Assembly (NCBI GenBank): GCA_963920665.1
Contig: OY987267.1
Span: 22,010,001 to 22,074,000, forward strand
Direction: 5' to 3'
From: Straminergon stramineum
Taxonomy: Eukaryota; Streptophyta; Bryopsida; Hypnales; Calliergonaceae
Length of the DNA stretch: 64,000 nt
Shown here: positions 22,601 to 35,240 of the stretch, piece by piece
Numbering within the stretch: position 1 is the first letter of the stretch
How the letters are laid out: each line of letters begins with the position of its first letter
Position numbers and translations under genes: made by a program
The notes under the pieces: model-generated
Database searches by the model: none
What the model was told of the DNA's origin: nothing
What the model saw: only the letters and a program-made list of their open reading frames with translations

Positions 22601-24889
22601 AAACAAGCTCTATTTTTTCTTACAGCCTAGCTAAAATTTTCTAAACTAATTAGATTTTGACCTAATATATCTTGAATATTTTGGGGGAATTAGCTAAGGG
22701 AAACAAACAAAATTTTTGGTTGAGAAAATTTATTCAAAGCTTTGTTGTTCCTATATTTTAGGGGATGAAAATTCAAACATTTGAAGGGAGAATGGCAAAA
22801 AGAGAAAGGAAGGTTCTACATGAATTCCTAAATCAAAGTATTGCAATCACATGGATTTAAAAATGGAAACTTAAGAAATGAAGGGGATAAAAGGAAAAAG
22901 GAGATTTTGAAACTTCGGAGGGAAAGCTTCACTGTCACATGGGATAGTGTGGTACCAAACAATACAAAATAAACAACATAAAATGAAAAAAAATCCATCA
23001 ATTGACATTAATTCTCACAACAACACCTTCAGGAAATTTAGAATAGGAGGAAAACTACCATAGTAGAATTTTGCAGTAGGGGGATTAGTATAAGACTCCA
23101 ACACTTAAAAAATATAATAAGAACAATACATTGAAATTGTTAAGCTTGGTAGAGCTCCAATGTCCACCAAACTAAGTACTATCAAGAATCCTCATAAATT
23201 CTTTAGCAATGTTTACATGTGTATGAACACTTGCTCAAAAGACTAAAGTCTTTAGAACCAAATTGACCAAATTGGCCCAAACCACTATAATGAAAAAAGA
23301 CAAGTTTCAAAATGAAAATGGGGTACTTGGGAAAAGGAGAGAGATGAATTTTATACATATTTGAACTTTTCACTCCCTTCCTTGAATCCCAAGTTTTTTT
23401 TGAGTCATAATGCTAATTTATCCAACCCTAAAGAAAGTCAAATCTACATTAGTTGACTGTAATAATTTTTGGAGAAAAACTCCCAATCAAAAATTGGACA
23501 TGACATTGGCTTCAAGAGGCCTATTTTAGCAAAATCAAGACCAGCTACTCCCTTTTCCTATCATTTGGACTCCCAAAGTCAGCAAAAGTTCTAAATCACA
23601 TATCATACAATCTTGGAATGAGATATTTGTTTTCCCCAAAGATTTTTAGTTGTATGGTTGTTTGAAAAGACTATTGGGGTAAGATAATACCATACTTGAC
23701 TATCATTTTGATGTTTGATGTTCCTAGAAGGTTGGTCAATGACCAATTATGTTTAAAAACAAGATAGTAATTATTAGAGCTATCTATTTGGTTCTTGTTG
23801 TTACTAGAACCTCTTGAAACTAGCTAGGGCACATTATTGTCAATCAAAAATTCCATTTTAGTTTACCCCCAATTTTATGCATTTCAAAGGATTTTATCAT
23901 AGTTTGTTGCAGAGGTTGACTTCTAAGAAGACTAACCTATACAATCCAATAAATTTTGAAACTTTTTAGTCAAATGGTTGCGTGTATGAGGTTGTTTGTT
24001 TGTATGACTGTTAATTTGGTTGGGATCTTCTATTTCATGGGTTTTGACTTTGTTTTAGTATTATTTCTATTATGAGGTTTAATATCCAATAAGGTTATTC
24101 TAGGCTCTAAGGACCATATTAGGGATTTGGTATGTGCATACCATTTGCCCTTCAAACATTTTTTTCTTCAAATTTTTCTATGCTACAAGGATACTTTTGA
24201 GGTTTACAAACTAAATGAGAAAATTGAGACCAAGGTGACAATCTAAGGACTCTCATCATGTAGGTGGCACAAAGAAACATGTTCTTGTGGAAAACTCCCT
24301 CTTAGAGTGCTTGAAGATTGTATACTGTTTTGGTGCCTTAACATTGTCTTTCATCCTAGTAGAGAGATTTTGCTTGGTGAAAGAAGCCATCATCTTTCAA
24401 AACTCCTTCACTCCATATCAACTTAGTAGATGACTTCTAATGAAAATTGTGAGTTGTATGAGATTGCCTCTTCTACTTCTTTGTCAGAAGGTCTTCTTCC
24501 CCTTGGTAGTTAGAGGAGATTTGAGGCCATTGGAGGGCCATTTTAGGATTATTCACCTTCTTGTGAACTAGCATCTATCAGTTAGAATACTATTTTTTTT
24601 AATTCAAAAATATTAAACAATTAAATTTAAAATAAATAATAATAATTTAATTGTTTATATTATTTGACATGGTAGTCTCTTGACCACATCACACATCTAA
24701 TGTGGCAAAGTTCCCATGTTCTTTATTGTGTGGGAATTCGCGGCCTTGTACAAGACATCAATTTCATCTAATGATTGGACATCCATGCCTTGTCCTTTAT
24801 AGTCTTCAACTTCTTCATTTATGGAGGATCAACAAAGCCATTTTCATCATTATTAGGCACAATTTCGTCATCGGTGAGGTCAATCTCAA
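22601..24889. other. AT-rich intergenic DNA, no gene seen
   Basis: Only short frames are present. No motif, repeat boundary or RNA gene could be supported. Confidence 0.4.
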
Positions 24890-25020
24890 CACTACAAGAA
24901 AATGGGGCCCCAATCAATAGAAGATCAATGCATTTATGTTGATTACAAAAATTTCGTCTTAGGCTTTGTTGATTTTGCAATCTTCTAAGCAACAATCAAC
25001 ATAATTGTGTTGATTTGACC
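24890..25020 (+). mobile_element. left end of a CACTA-type element
   Basis: CACTACAAGAAAATGG at 24890 is the canonical En/Spm-type terminus. Subterminal words TTGATT/AATCAAC recur in both orientations up to about 25010 (GTTGATTAC, GTTGATTTTG, CAATCAACATAA, GTTGATTTGACC). No matching right end was found, so the element is truncated or extends with a diverged end. Confidence 0.55.
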
Positions 25021-26824
25021 CCCAAAAATTTACTCAATTGATTCGGCAACCCTCTAACATCCTCAAAGTAAAACTTCAAACCTCATTTTGGCATAGTAGA
25101 ATAAATATTTTCCTAAAACTTTGAACTAAGTTAATGTAGAAAATCAAGCTAAATTTCATCCCCCAAAAGCTATTTGAGATTTTGAGTCTCTAATCAAAAG
25201 TTATGCACAAATTTTAGAGATAATGTTTGAAATTGTCAAAAAAAATGTCCCTTTCAACTCCATTCAAAGTTTAAATGCTAAATATATTGAATTATTTTGA
25301 AAATAGTATAGAATTTCTTAAATCATAAAATTTTAATTTAAAGTACAAATTTGAAATTTTAATTATTTATTTGGCACCAATGAGCTGACTATGCCTTATA
25401 GGTATAATATGTGCCAATGTAGCAATCCTACCCATGTGACAAAATTGTTGACGTAGTAGCTAGCTTGTGTGGAAGATTTTGCCTATATGGCATCCTATGA
25501 GGCATATTTTTGAATAATTGTAACTTGATCAAATTAATAAAGAAAATCAATAAAGAAGTGTTGAGTATTGTCTAGACCAGAACATCCTAATTAATTGTCC
25601 TAACCAACATATATGAGTTGATTATCATGTTGGTTGAGACAATCTTTTTTGTCATGCAAACTTTGAGGGAATGTGGTTTGCTCAATCTACAAAGTTTAGA
25701 TCTTTTTAAAAAAAGCTAGGTAAACTAAATTTGCTTGAGAGTAGAATTACCATAGGGATGGACAAGTCTACTTCTATGTTTGTAATTGGGGATATGAAAC
25801 ACCTTGGAGAATTTGTATCAATATAAATTAATTAATGTCCGGTGAGTATGGAAATTTAGTTATGACCTAGCCAAATGAATGACTTAGAAAACAATGGGCC
25901 GAGGTACTACCTCCAAAATGCCAAGTTCAAAAATTAATCGAGTAGGGTTAAGATTTAAGAAGTTCCGACAATTTGACCAGCTACTTAGGATATTTATTGT
26001 TTGAATTTATGTTTTTTTTTGGTGGGCATCCAAGGGAAGGGGGAATAGGACAATTTTTTTTAACTAATATCTTAATTTGCTTGAACTTGTTGAATTAGCT
26101 TGAATGCAATGTGTTTCTACTATGACTTGTGAGGGAGCATTTAATATGCAAAATTTGATCAAACTTGTATTAGAAATAGTCTTGGTAGCAAGAATTTTGA
26201 AGCTATGCTTAGGATTGAATTGAAAGGACTAGTTGGGGAGTTTGATCATATCCTTGATGACACCATCTCTTTGTAGAAGAATGAGAGTAAGTATCGCTTC
26301 TTGTATGCTAAGCCCTTATGTTACTTGTGTGATTTGATTTGACTGTGCGCAAGTGATGCTTCTTGTTTGTATGGTTTAAATGATTGTGATAAAAGCCAAT
26401 TGTCTTGACTTGCTTGTTTTTTCATACTAACCAGCCTTTGGAAAATACTTGGACACTCTTTTGGATCCTTGTATTTTTCGAAGGCTACATCCTTGGCCCT
26501 TAGATGGTTAAGGCCCAAGGTTCAACTCATGCCAAGGATACAACATTTTACAATGCATAGGAACCTTTCAAAAGCATACTATACAAAAACATAAATGCTA
26601 AAGTCCAGAAATATGCCAAAGTGAACCCCCCCCACCCTCTGGGCAATTTGCTATGTGGCAAAGAAAATTGTAGGATTTAATCTAGACCAAAAAAAAAGGC
26701 ACTTTGGACAAGCTTCCAAGTGATTTCAATTTTTTTTTTTTTTACTGAACCTTGTTCAAAAAGGTCTAAAATGCACCTATTTTCCTGCAGAACTTCCCGC
26801 ACTGTAATGGAACGTTGTTGTTGG
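25021..26824. other. AT-rich intergenic DNA, no gene seen
   Basis: Nothing was recognised beyond short frames and homopolymer runs. Confidence 0.4.
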
Positions 26825-26837
26825 AAATGATAGACAC

Positions 26838-26911
26838 ATTATGGCTGGCTGGTTTGTAACTTCTTCTCATGCAATGAAATTCCGTTTCATTTGTGTCCAA
26901 AAAAAAAAAAA
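26838..26911 (+). mobile_element. short poly(A) retroposon, copy 4 (74 bp)
   Basis: The element holds GGCTGGCTGGTTTGTAAC, then GCAATGAAATTCCGTTTCAT (stem AATGAAA/TTTCATT), then TTGTGTCC and a run of about 14 A. ATGATAGACAC flanks it on both sides (26827-26837 and 26914-26924); including shared A residues the match is 13 bp. This is a clean, recent-looking insertion. Confidence 0.9.
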
Positions 26912-27084
26912 AAATGATAGACACCAACAAGTTCTGACAGGAGTAATGTCCCAAGTTCTATTAAATTTAGGCACCCCTTGTTGTTGGTACCTCACCTGCA
27001 GACAAGAGAGGACAGGTGCTGTGAAAAATTATGAACTGATGTCTGATATGAACTTCCCAGTTGGGACTCAAAGAGTTTGTTGGA

Positions 27085-27129
27085 GGTTTGCCTTTATTTG
27101 TGTCAACCCAAAAAAAAAAAAAAAAAATC
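27085..27129 (+). mobile_element. ultra-short poly(A) retroposon, copy 5 (45 bp)
   Basis: About 25 bp including TTTATTTGTGTCAACCC precedes a run of about 18 A. The 9-bp word TTTGTTGGA lies on both sides (27076-27084 and 27130-27138). It looks like the last bases of the same family, 5'-truncated within the hairpin. Confidence 0.6.
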
Positions 27130-28074
27130 TTTGTTGGATGCGATGGCAGAGTCTACTCATCTTCATGGTTTAAGTGCTCAGGAAAGACACCATTGTAGTA
27201 CTAAGCTTATATCTCACTTCACGACTTGAATGCTAGAAAATGATAGAAGAGTATGATCATTCACAATCATGAGCGCAGGAAAAATTTCCTCGGCAGTAGG
27301 TGGTAAGGGAGATTTCCCATTCCTGACCACTTAAGCATTTCCACATAACTATGTGCAGGGTGGTTTTTTTCAGTGGGGGGATTTTCCGGTGTGCAAAAAT
27401 AGAGTTTGAAATGGTTCCATAATTTTCCAGATTTTTATTTCTCAAAACATAATTACTATGAATTTTTGAACGGAAGATTCCGATCCTCCCACTCTAGTCA
27501 AATAGACCTTATTTCCGACCAAGGATTGGTTGCAATATTGAGAGTCATGTAGAACAATCACAATGTGACACAACTTCACCAGGAACGATGTCGTAATTAA
27601 TCATTGTTCATCTCTTCTTGCACAGAAAGAGAGCAACCTAAGGTAGAAACACCCAAAAGCGTCTCCATTCCTATTAATGTACAGCAGAGTTCTCTAGAAA
27701 TGTCCCTAGGCTTTCATTGACGCATCCCTGTAAAATGTCCTTAAATCATCCCTTTACAAATTATTGAGTGGTTGACTGTTGAAATTGTTAGGTTTCAATT
27801 TCAAGTCCACCTATATGACACGTTGAGTGGTCTATGGAGTTGTAAATTTGTAAATTGATAGAAAATACATGCCATATCCAAAAATTATAATTTTTTAAAA
27901 ATTCATGATTTCCAATTGCTAATACTACAAAAATATTTTTTCTACCTACAAACGCCTTCAACTATGCTAAATTGCTTATATTGAAGTTTTTGGGTGCTTC
28001 TACCTTATATTGCCAGAATAGGTGGGTGACTAATAATGGCAAATCTCCCATGCAACCTTATTTTGTTGAATCAA

Positions 28075-28265
28075 GAAGTACATCCACCCTTGGTTCAGTG
28101 ACTTTGGTCTTTGTACACCAATGAAGTGGTCATGAGTTCAAACCTAGGCATTAGTGGGGTGCTTCCCACTATTGTCCACCCAACTATGGTGGTGGGGTGT
28201 AATACCTATCTTCTTATCACATGAGGACCCAAGGAATTTCTCGGAGAAAAAATAGGTAAATTTTT
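28075..28265 (+). mobile_element. possible tRNA-derived SINE
   Basis: A box-like TGGTTCAGTGAC (about 28092) is followed about 40 bp later by a B-box-like GAGTTCAAACC (about 28134), then a non-tRNA body. This layout is that of the pol III promoter of tRNA-derived SINEs. No flanking duplication or tail could be fixed. Confidence 0.35.
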
Positions 28266-28299
28266 TGTTATAGGGTCCACTTCCTAACTAAGGCAATCT

Positions 28300-28535
28300 A
28301 TACCTTAAGTTAGGCTATTTGTTTGTTTGTTTTGTTTATTACGTTGAGATCTCCCGGAATGTACATCTCCCAGCCATGTGCTTGGTACTGTCTAAAAGCC
28401 CTTGGCAAGGAGGGGTGCACGGGCTTTGTTTTATGGTGTTTGGGCCTATGATATGAAAGCTATTGAATTTCAAAGTTTTTATGAACAAAAAAATCAGAAA
28501 ATTACTTTTATTTTTATTTTGACTGTGGCAACAAC
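28300..28535 (+). repeat. dispersed repeat R3, copy c
   Basis: This is the fullest direct-orientation copy of the family at 13940, 17537 and 50612. It has TATACCTTAAGTTAGGC, TTTGTTTGTTTGTTTTG, GAGATCTCCCGG, AAGCCCTTGGCAAGGAGG and AAAATTACTTTTATTTTT. Confidence 0.65.
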
Positions 28536-29119
28536 ACAAGGCACTCTAGTAAGGATGAAATTCTCCATCTAAGTCTATGAGGCTTAGATAGTTAAGTCAT
28601 TTCCAGTAGATGCTTCATTCACAATAGTCTTTCATACTATAATTACCCTAATTCTTTTTCTTGAATTAAGACATGGGTATAGACAAACTTAGGGCAAACT
28701 TATATGTTCTAGTAGAACATCCAAGCATTTACCCCTAAAAAGATTAGAGGTGCTTTTCATGAAGAAATATCAAAACTACCAATTTTTTAGTACATTGCTG
28801 AAAATTGAAAATAATTTTTTTATGAAATTCAACCCCACAAAGTTTTATAGACTACTATGAAAATGTTTTAGAGTACTTCAACCCATTACTTTACATTGAT
28901 TGAAAGATTGTAATGTTTGAAGTTAGAAAAAAAGAAAATTCCTTTATTGCAAAACAAGGTCAATAGACTTTTGAGCCCTCTTGGAATAAAAATTTTGTTG
29001 TTGATGAATTTGTGTCTCTCCACCATAGAGTTTTAAATTTTATTTGAGATAGTCATGTAAAATTTTAGAATCAAATATGGAATCTAGCTTACTCTAAATC
29101 ACTTTGCAGTGCTAAGAGG

Positions 29120-30076
29120 TTAACCCCTAAAGGACCAAACGGTGTTTTTTGGCAACATAGTGATTTCGGGCAGTTCACTACCGATGGAATTTTTATTTTT
29201 TTTCTTTGAAATTTTCACACAACATGTGCCCAAGGAGTAGCTTCAAGACCCATTAATTTTCATAACTTTTGAATATATAGTTAAAAAGTTATTGTATGAT
29301 ATGTTGTTTTCATTGCTCGGCGAGCAGCCCCGACAACAAAAAAAAACTTCTTTAAAAATCACTTTTTTTTTTTTTTTTAAATTTGAAATTGATTTTCCTG
29401 ATTTTTATGTACATGGAAAGCTTTGAATCATTCTATTTTTATTTATGAGATGAAAGTTATGAAGAGTTTTAGTTGTGGGTAGTTTGTGGGTAGTAATGGA
29501 ATCTCTACTCTAAAATAAACTTTGAAGACCTTTATATCCCTCAATTTTTAATATTTTTGGAAAAAAATAAAAACGGTAGGTGTAGATTGTTTATTATAAC
29601 AATTTCACCATTGGGATTGGCATTTTTGAATTCTACAAATAAATTATTAACAATTTAGTATTTTGAATCATTCTCTACTTCTTTCTACTTACTATTTTTT
29701 TCCTATATGTTGTACAATTCCAAATGATCTAGATTTTTTCAAAGCATGTAGCCAACATGACTTGAAGAATGAATCCAAAGAGTTACAACCATTTTGGACA
29801 TTTTTTCATAACGATATGACCTTGTGGAGTGCATCTGCCCGGATTTTTGGAGGGCCAAAAAAAGGCTTTTTGTCACTTCAAATGCTAATATCTTGCAATC
29901 CAAACCGTGTAAATTTCTGAAATTTTTTCCACATCATCCTGAACTAGCTTACTACAAGATCCTACGGTTACATTTGTCCAAAAATGTATTTTTTTCTAAA
30001 ATTTGGTACTTGTACTAGAGATGACAATTTTGGATCATTTTTGGTGAAAACATAGTCAAATACCTTTAGGGGTTAA
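29120..30076. mobile_element. TTAA MITE, family C copy 1 (957 bp)
   Basis: It starts TTAACCCCTAAAGGACC and ends CCTTTAGGGGTTAA, a 14-bp perfect inverted repeat including TTAA. An inverted homologue lies at 52997-53936, for example matching across the stretch 29640-29730 against 53340-53440. No transposase is encoded. Confidence 0.85.
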
Positions 30077-31908
30077 GTGGACTAGAAATACATTGGTCAT
30101 TTTTTGATGAGAACTTGTGCAAGGCAAGTGATTTGGTATTTGAAATACCAACAAGGAAAAATTACAAACAAACATTTGCAACATGGGGGGAAAAATTCTA
30201 GAACTTTGACTACACAAATTGCAAGATAATAGGGCTTGATGTTAGAAGAAATTATTTTTTCTTGAAACTGCCACAACATTGCTAACAAAATTTGATTCCT
30301 TTTGGAATGTGATTTGAGAACGAAAATTTTTTTATCTTTAAATTTTGTGCTATATTTCGTTACTTACATACATGCCAATTTTCAAAGTTGATACAGGGTT
30401 TAGCATAGATGCTTGAAAGATGCTTGAATTGCCCAAATTGTCCAAATTTTTTGGGGTAGTATAAATTTTGATTTAGGCATCTGATTGGAATAATATTTTT
30501 AAATCCCATAGAAGAGGTGAATGTTTTCATCTAGTGTAAATAAAAGCCATTGAAAATTGACTTCGTATGATCCTATTTGAATTTTCAAGTGTCCATTGAA
30601 TGAACACTTGGTTGTTAAGAGCATGGCCACCTGATACACCAAAGTAGATTAAGTGGGTCCTTGTGCAATGACAGTTGGAGGGTGGAGCATGGACCTCCAT
30701 TATACCTTGCTTTGCTCCTACTTGTAAAATTGTGACCCTACCTCAATGTTTTTTTGGCAATCACATGTTAGCTTGTAGTTCTTCTACACTAGTTGCCTTC
30801 TCACTTTTCATCACCTATTCCCAAAATTGTTGCACAAAGCCATACTCGGACAAAGATTCTTTATGATCTCTTATCTTCAATCATCAAAGAGGCTCGCTAT
30901 TGCTGAGTGGTTGAGTGCATTTTGTAAGTGGACACTCTGAAAGTTGCCTTTGCATGAGGGACAATGGGGAGCCCAAAGCTGCAAGAGCGGGTTTGGAGTA
31001 GTTGAGGCCGCCTACAATGTACTTGGGTGGTTATGCTATAAGGGGTTTAAAATCTTTTAGAGTTAAATATATATTTTAGCATATTAGCATTAGACTTGAA
31101 TCAATCAATCTAAAATGGGTGGTTTTCATCCTTCATCAAGTGTTATTTTGTCCTTTTACAAGGTTCAATTCCATTCTGGAGTAGTTTTCATCATTTTCAA
31201 TTTTTCTTTTTTTTCTTTTGTATCATTCAATTCCATTCAAGAGTAGTATTTAAGTATCCTAAAGTTCTTATGACATGAACACTAGGGATTTTCAGAACTA
31301 CTTTGTGCAAATTTTCCATAGTTTAATGATTGCAAGTATATTTCAACTCAAATATTTATGTTCTAAACATGGATCATCAAAAAATATTTCAAATAAACAA
31401 GTAATGGAAGAATCGTTAAGAAAATCATCATCATAACAAGCATAGACAAATCTTCTTCGAAGACATTCTAAAACTAATAAAAACACCTTCATATACTCCA
31501 TGGTGTAGCTCCTAGTGTAGCAACTATTTAAAAAAATCTTTGGATTTTTTTCATTTTCTCCCTGAAATTCGAGGTCATCATCTCAGGAGGTTGAAATTGT
31601 ATGAAATCATAGCTTGCATGGCTACCATTACTATAGCATCAATACTGGTCTAAAATCCAATTTAATTGATTGATAATTTTATAAATTTCTATACAAAATA
31701 TTCTGAATTTTTTTATTCCTTGTTGAATGATTTTGAATTACATAAAACCAAAAATTCGGATATTCCCTCTTTGAGAGTTTTTTAATGGTACCAGAAAAAA
31801 TTTGTCTACCCAATGGTCTAACCCAACTCGTTTCAGTAATTTTAGGCAACTCCTTTCTAGGAATTCAATATCTTCTTCTCCGATTGAGAAACACAACATA
31901 AAAGTCTC
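30077..31908. other. AT-rich intergenic DNA, no gene seen
   Basis: No gene or complete element was found. A lone TTAAGAGCATGGCCACC near 30614 resembles a PIF/Harbinger MITE end without a partner. Confidence 0.35.
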
Positions 31909-32085
31909 TTAACCCTGAAGGACTGAGGCACATTTTGGGCAGAAATTGTCAAAAACTGCCACTTTTTAGGGTAACAAGAAAAAAAGTAAAAAAAAGTGGG
32001 GGTTTTCTCAAAATTCCACCATATGAATTTGTATTAGACTTCTTTGGGAACATGTGGAAAAATAATTTAGAAACTTTGACTGCAC
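31909..32085 (+). mobile_element. TTAA MITE, family A left fragment
   Basis: TTAACCCTGAAGGACTGAGG followed by CACATTTTGGGCAGAAATTG matches the left parts of 43178-43770 and 49169-49445. Similarity is lost near 32085 and no right end is present. Confidence 0.65.
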
Positions 32086-32310
32086 TCTTGCACGATTTTT
32101 TTTTATGGTAACAAGTAGACCCTCGTTTGTCCATCAGTTGTAGGGATTCAAGGTGCCACTACAAAACAACTACTACGAGCAAATTTGATGCTTGAGACAA
32201 CAAACAATCTTGCAAGCATATATTCAGAAATCTTGTTAATTCAAGCAACTCAATTCAAATAATGGATAACACCAATGTGTAAATTCTTACCACACCAACC
32301 TTTACTTCTT

Positions 32311-32545
32311 TTAAACCTTAAACATTAGGTTGGTGATCATGAAAATCATCGCTTTTGGTATTGTGTGACATCATCTACTTACAAAAATCCAAGGTACTCA
32401 AAGGAGGGCAAAATATTATGCAAGATCTATCCTTTTCACATCAAATTCCAACGATGAACAATTGTGCTTCAATTTGTCCTATATAGGAAGATTCTTTGTC
32501 ATCCATCGGATTAAAAAACATCCTCGGTATTGTTTAAGGGTTTAA
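32311..32545. mobile_element. TTAA MITE, family E copy 2 (235 bp)
   Basis: The ends are TTAAACCTTAAACA and TGTTTAAGGGTTTAA. The interior matches 5341-5556 in reverse and 44724-44949 directly, with shared GTGTGACATCATCTACTT and TTCTTTGTCATCCAT. Confidence 0.65.
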
Positions 32546-33834
32546 ACATATCTTTTTTCATTTTTTGAAATTTGACATGGACTATAATGATGTGGTAATG
32601 TATGGCATCTCTTATGAAATTTTTTTAATGTGCCAAATTATAATAGAAGATTTCCAAACATATACTAACAATAATTTCAAAAAATACAATTAACAAAAAA
32701 AAACTAGAAATCTACATTTTGAAAGACTTTCACAATGTAAGAGATTGTAAAATGTACCATCATGTGCTCAAATTTTTATACGGTAATGTAAGGATTTGTA
32801 CATTGAAGAATTTTTAATTCTATGAAATACTTGAAATCATTGAAGAATTCAAATCTGTGATGGATCTAAATGCTATTTAAATTCTTGAATTTGTGAAGCC
32901 CTAAATCTATAGAATTTTGAATACCTATTTAACTCTTCTATTCTATTTAGTTTTCATATGAAATCTCAATGAATGTTTAGTAATACAACAAACAAAAACT
33001 ATAGCCAAGCAACTTTGACAAAAATAACAAGGGTATGAGATACCAAAAATTTATATCAAATTTCAATAAGAATAATGCAAGCTTGATGAAAATACAATAA
33101 AATAGATATGATCCACCAAAGAAGTATTAGTGTAAAATCAACATAAGGTTCAAGTTGCAATGGCAATAGATTTTTGTGTACAATTGCATATTTTATTATG
33201 TACAATGTATTGGAGAACATGAAAAGTTAACACATTGTTATAACATATAGAGTACAAATATATCATTGTGATTAATATTTCTATATTCTTTTAATCAATT
33301 TGATTGATATTTCATGAATTCTAAATTTCCTTAAAACCTACTAGAGCTTCCTTGCACATTTAAGCATCATTTTTATATCCAAAAACAGACCTTCTACATC
33401 AAGGAGCAAACGTATTCAACTACTTTTAAAGGTGAAGTTCATTTTGTAAGCATTCTTATTAATTCTAGTTTATTTGAACATTCAAATGCAAGTGAATCTT
33501 GTATCTCAAAGTATCTTGACTATAATTAAAAAATAAAGAGTTTCAAAAGTGTAGCACTTAGGTTGAATTGTATATTTGAATAATCATTTGTTTCATGCCT
33601 TCCCCATCTTGGAATCAATTTTAATACATGTCAATTATGCCCCCCAAAGGTTGCAATTGGAAGAGGATTGGGGTAGCTAGGTATATTTCAAATGGGGTAG
33701 GGAAAAGCTATTCCATGTTCACTTACTAATTGTGTATTGCATCTATATTTTGTAGTTGTGTAGGCCTCTATTTCCAATTAACATCCATTCAAGTATGTAT
33801 CTAAAGTAGTCATAAAGAAAGGTTTTAGGTAATT
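32546..33834. other. AT-rich intergenic DNA, no gene seen
   Basis: No gene, RNA or bounded repeat was recognised. Confidence 0.4.
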
Positions 33835-34255
33835 AGATCCATTATAGATTGTAGTGCAATTTGGGCCCCTGGTTTAGAACCCAATTTTGGCTCTCTTGCA
33901 TCCTAATGTAGTAGAAATTGCACACAATGTAAAATTGAGGTTCGAATGGTTGGAATTGGGTTGAAAAGTTACCATTTCATGAAGTCAATGAACATTACCA
34001 TTCGGTCTCATTCATTATTCCACAATTTCAAGGGACACTTTGGAATGTCTAGGGAATTAAAAGAGACAAATTAGCATCTAAATCGGCAAGACTAGTCCCC
34101 TTCTAAGATCCACAATGGGAAGCTATATAATTTTGCTTTGACCACCTATAATGTGTCTTTCCTTTTCAAAGAATGAGTTGATCAAAATATATGTGAAATA
34201 TTCCTTGATTTTTTTTTTTGGCATAATTTTTTTGGATCCATGAATTGAAACTATG
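33835..34255 (+). repeat. dispersed repeat R4, copy a
   Basis: This copy is related in order and orientation to 34375-35235 and 44985-45405. Shared blocks are an ATCCAATTT/AACCCAATTTTGG motif, GGTTGGAATTGGGTTGAAAAG, CATTCATTATTCCAC, a GACTAGTC/GTAGTCTC block and a final TTTTGACCACC, CTTTTTCAAA, ATGTGAAATATTCC, TTGATTT series. Type is unknown. Confidence 0.6.
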
Positions 34256-34374
34256 TATAGTGATCAAATGGTCCACAATATATGGGCTCCCTATCATATT
34301 GGGGGGGCAAAAAAACTCAATATTGTAATTTGAAAGAAGATCTAAGGTGAACATATCCATTATGCTTTGCAACC

Positions 34375-35235
34375 CATTGTTTCATAATTCTACTATGGGA
34401 TCCAATTCAGTTTTGGTGCATTTTAATGTAGTTTTTATTGCATTGAGTGTACAATTGGAGATGAAAGGATTAGAATTGGGTTAGAAAGTCACCATTTAAT
34501 AAATTTGATGAACACGTATGTAACTTCTACATATGGCATAAGGTTCATTCATTGTTTCACTATACAAATGTGTGCTTTTGGATTTCAATAAGAACTATGT
34601 AGGGACTTAAAAGCTAGCATCCTCAATGTGAGCAATATCTTGGTATAGTGACTCTATTAGGAAGGTGAGTCCAATTGATGAGTTGAAAAACAAGATCCAT
34701 TGCAGCTTGTATGATAGACTCTACTATTTGGAATCCACATTAAATTTGTTACCTAGCATGGTAGATTTTTCCATTTTATAGAGTCCGTCTTGTATCAATA
34801 CAAAGTTTTGGTCAATGGAATGATGACAAGGACCATTGTGTATGTGATGACATGTAGCCCTAATCATTGGTTGCTCAATCCCAAGAGAGAATTTGAATAG
34901 TGTATTTGTCTAGGCTTGACTTATCCTAACATGTACACGCATTAGGAGTATGAATGTGGTATTTGAATCCCCAAATCCAAGGCCAAAGCTATGCCTCAGT
35001 ACCCTCCTTCTAGAGTGGCCCAATCCTACTTATACATTGGGAATGCTTTAAGAGAACCACGTTAGAATCCAAAGGCTGAAAGTAGCCCTTTCCCTAACTA
35101 GGGTCACAATGTTAAGCTCTGTGTTTTTGTTTTGACCACCATTAAGGTCTCCTTTTTTCTTCAAAATTGAGTTGACCAACATACATGTGAAATAAACCCT
35201 GATTTGCTGTTCTTTTCCCCCAAAATCATTGTGAA
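34375..35235 (+). repeat. dispersed repeat R4, copy b, interrupted
   Basis: The first part (34375-34640) and the last part (35085-35235) align with copies a and c. About 440 bp between them is extra and unrecognised. It is tandem with copy a, suggesting local duplication. Confidence 0.5.
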
Positions 35236-35240
35236 TCCAA

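Noticed and set aside
30614..30640. TTAAGAGCATGGCCACC as a PIF/Harbinger MITE end
   Set aside because: No inverted partner with ATGCTC-TAA was found downstream.
30893..30960. A tRNA-like GCTGAGTGGTTGAGTGC sequence
   Set aside because: It resembles a tRNA A box but no B box, acceptor stem or anticodon arm could be found, so neither a tRNA nor a SINE is supported.
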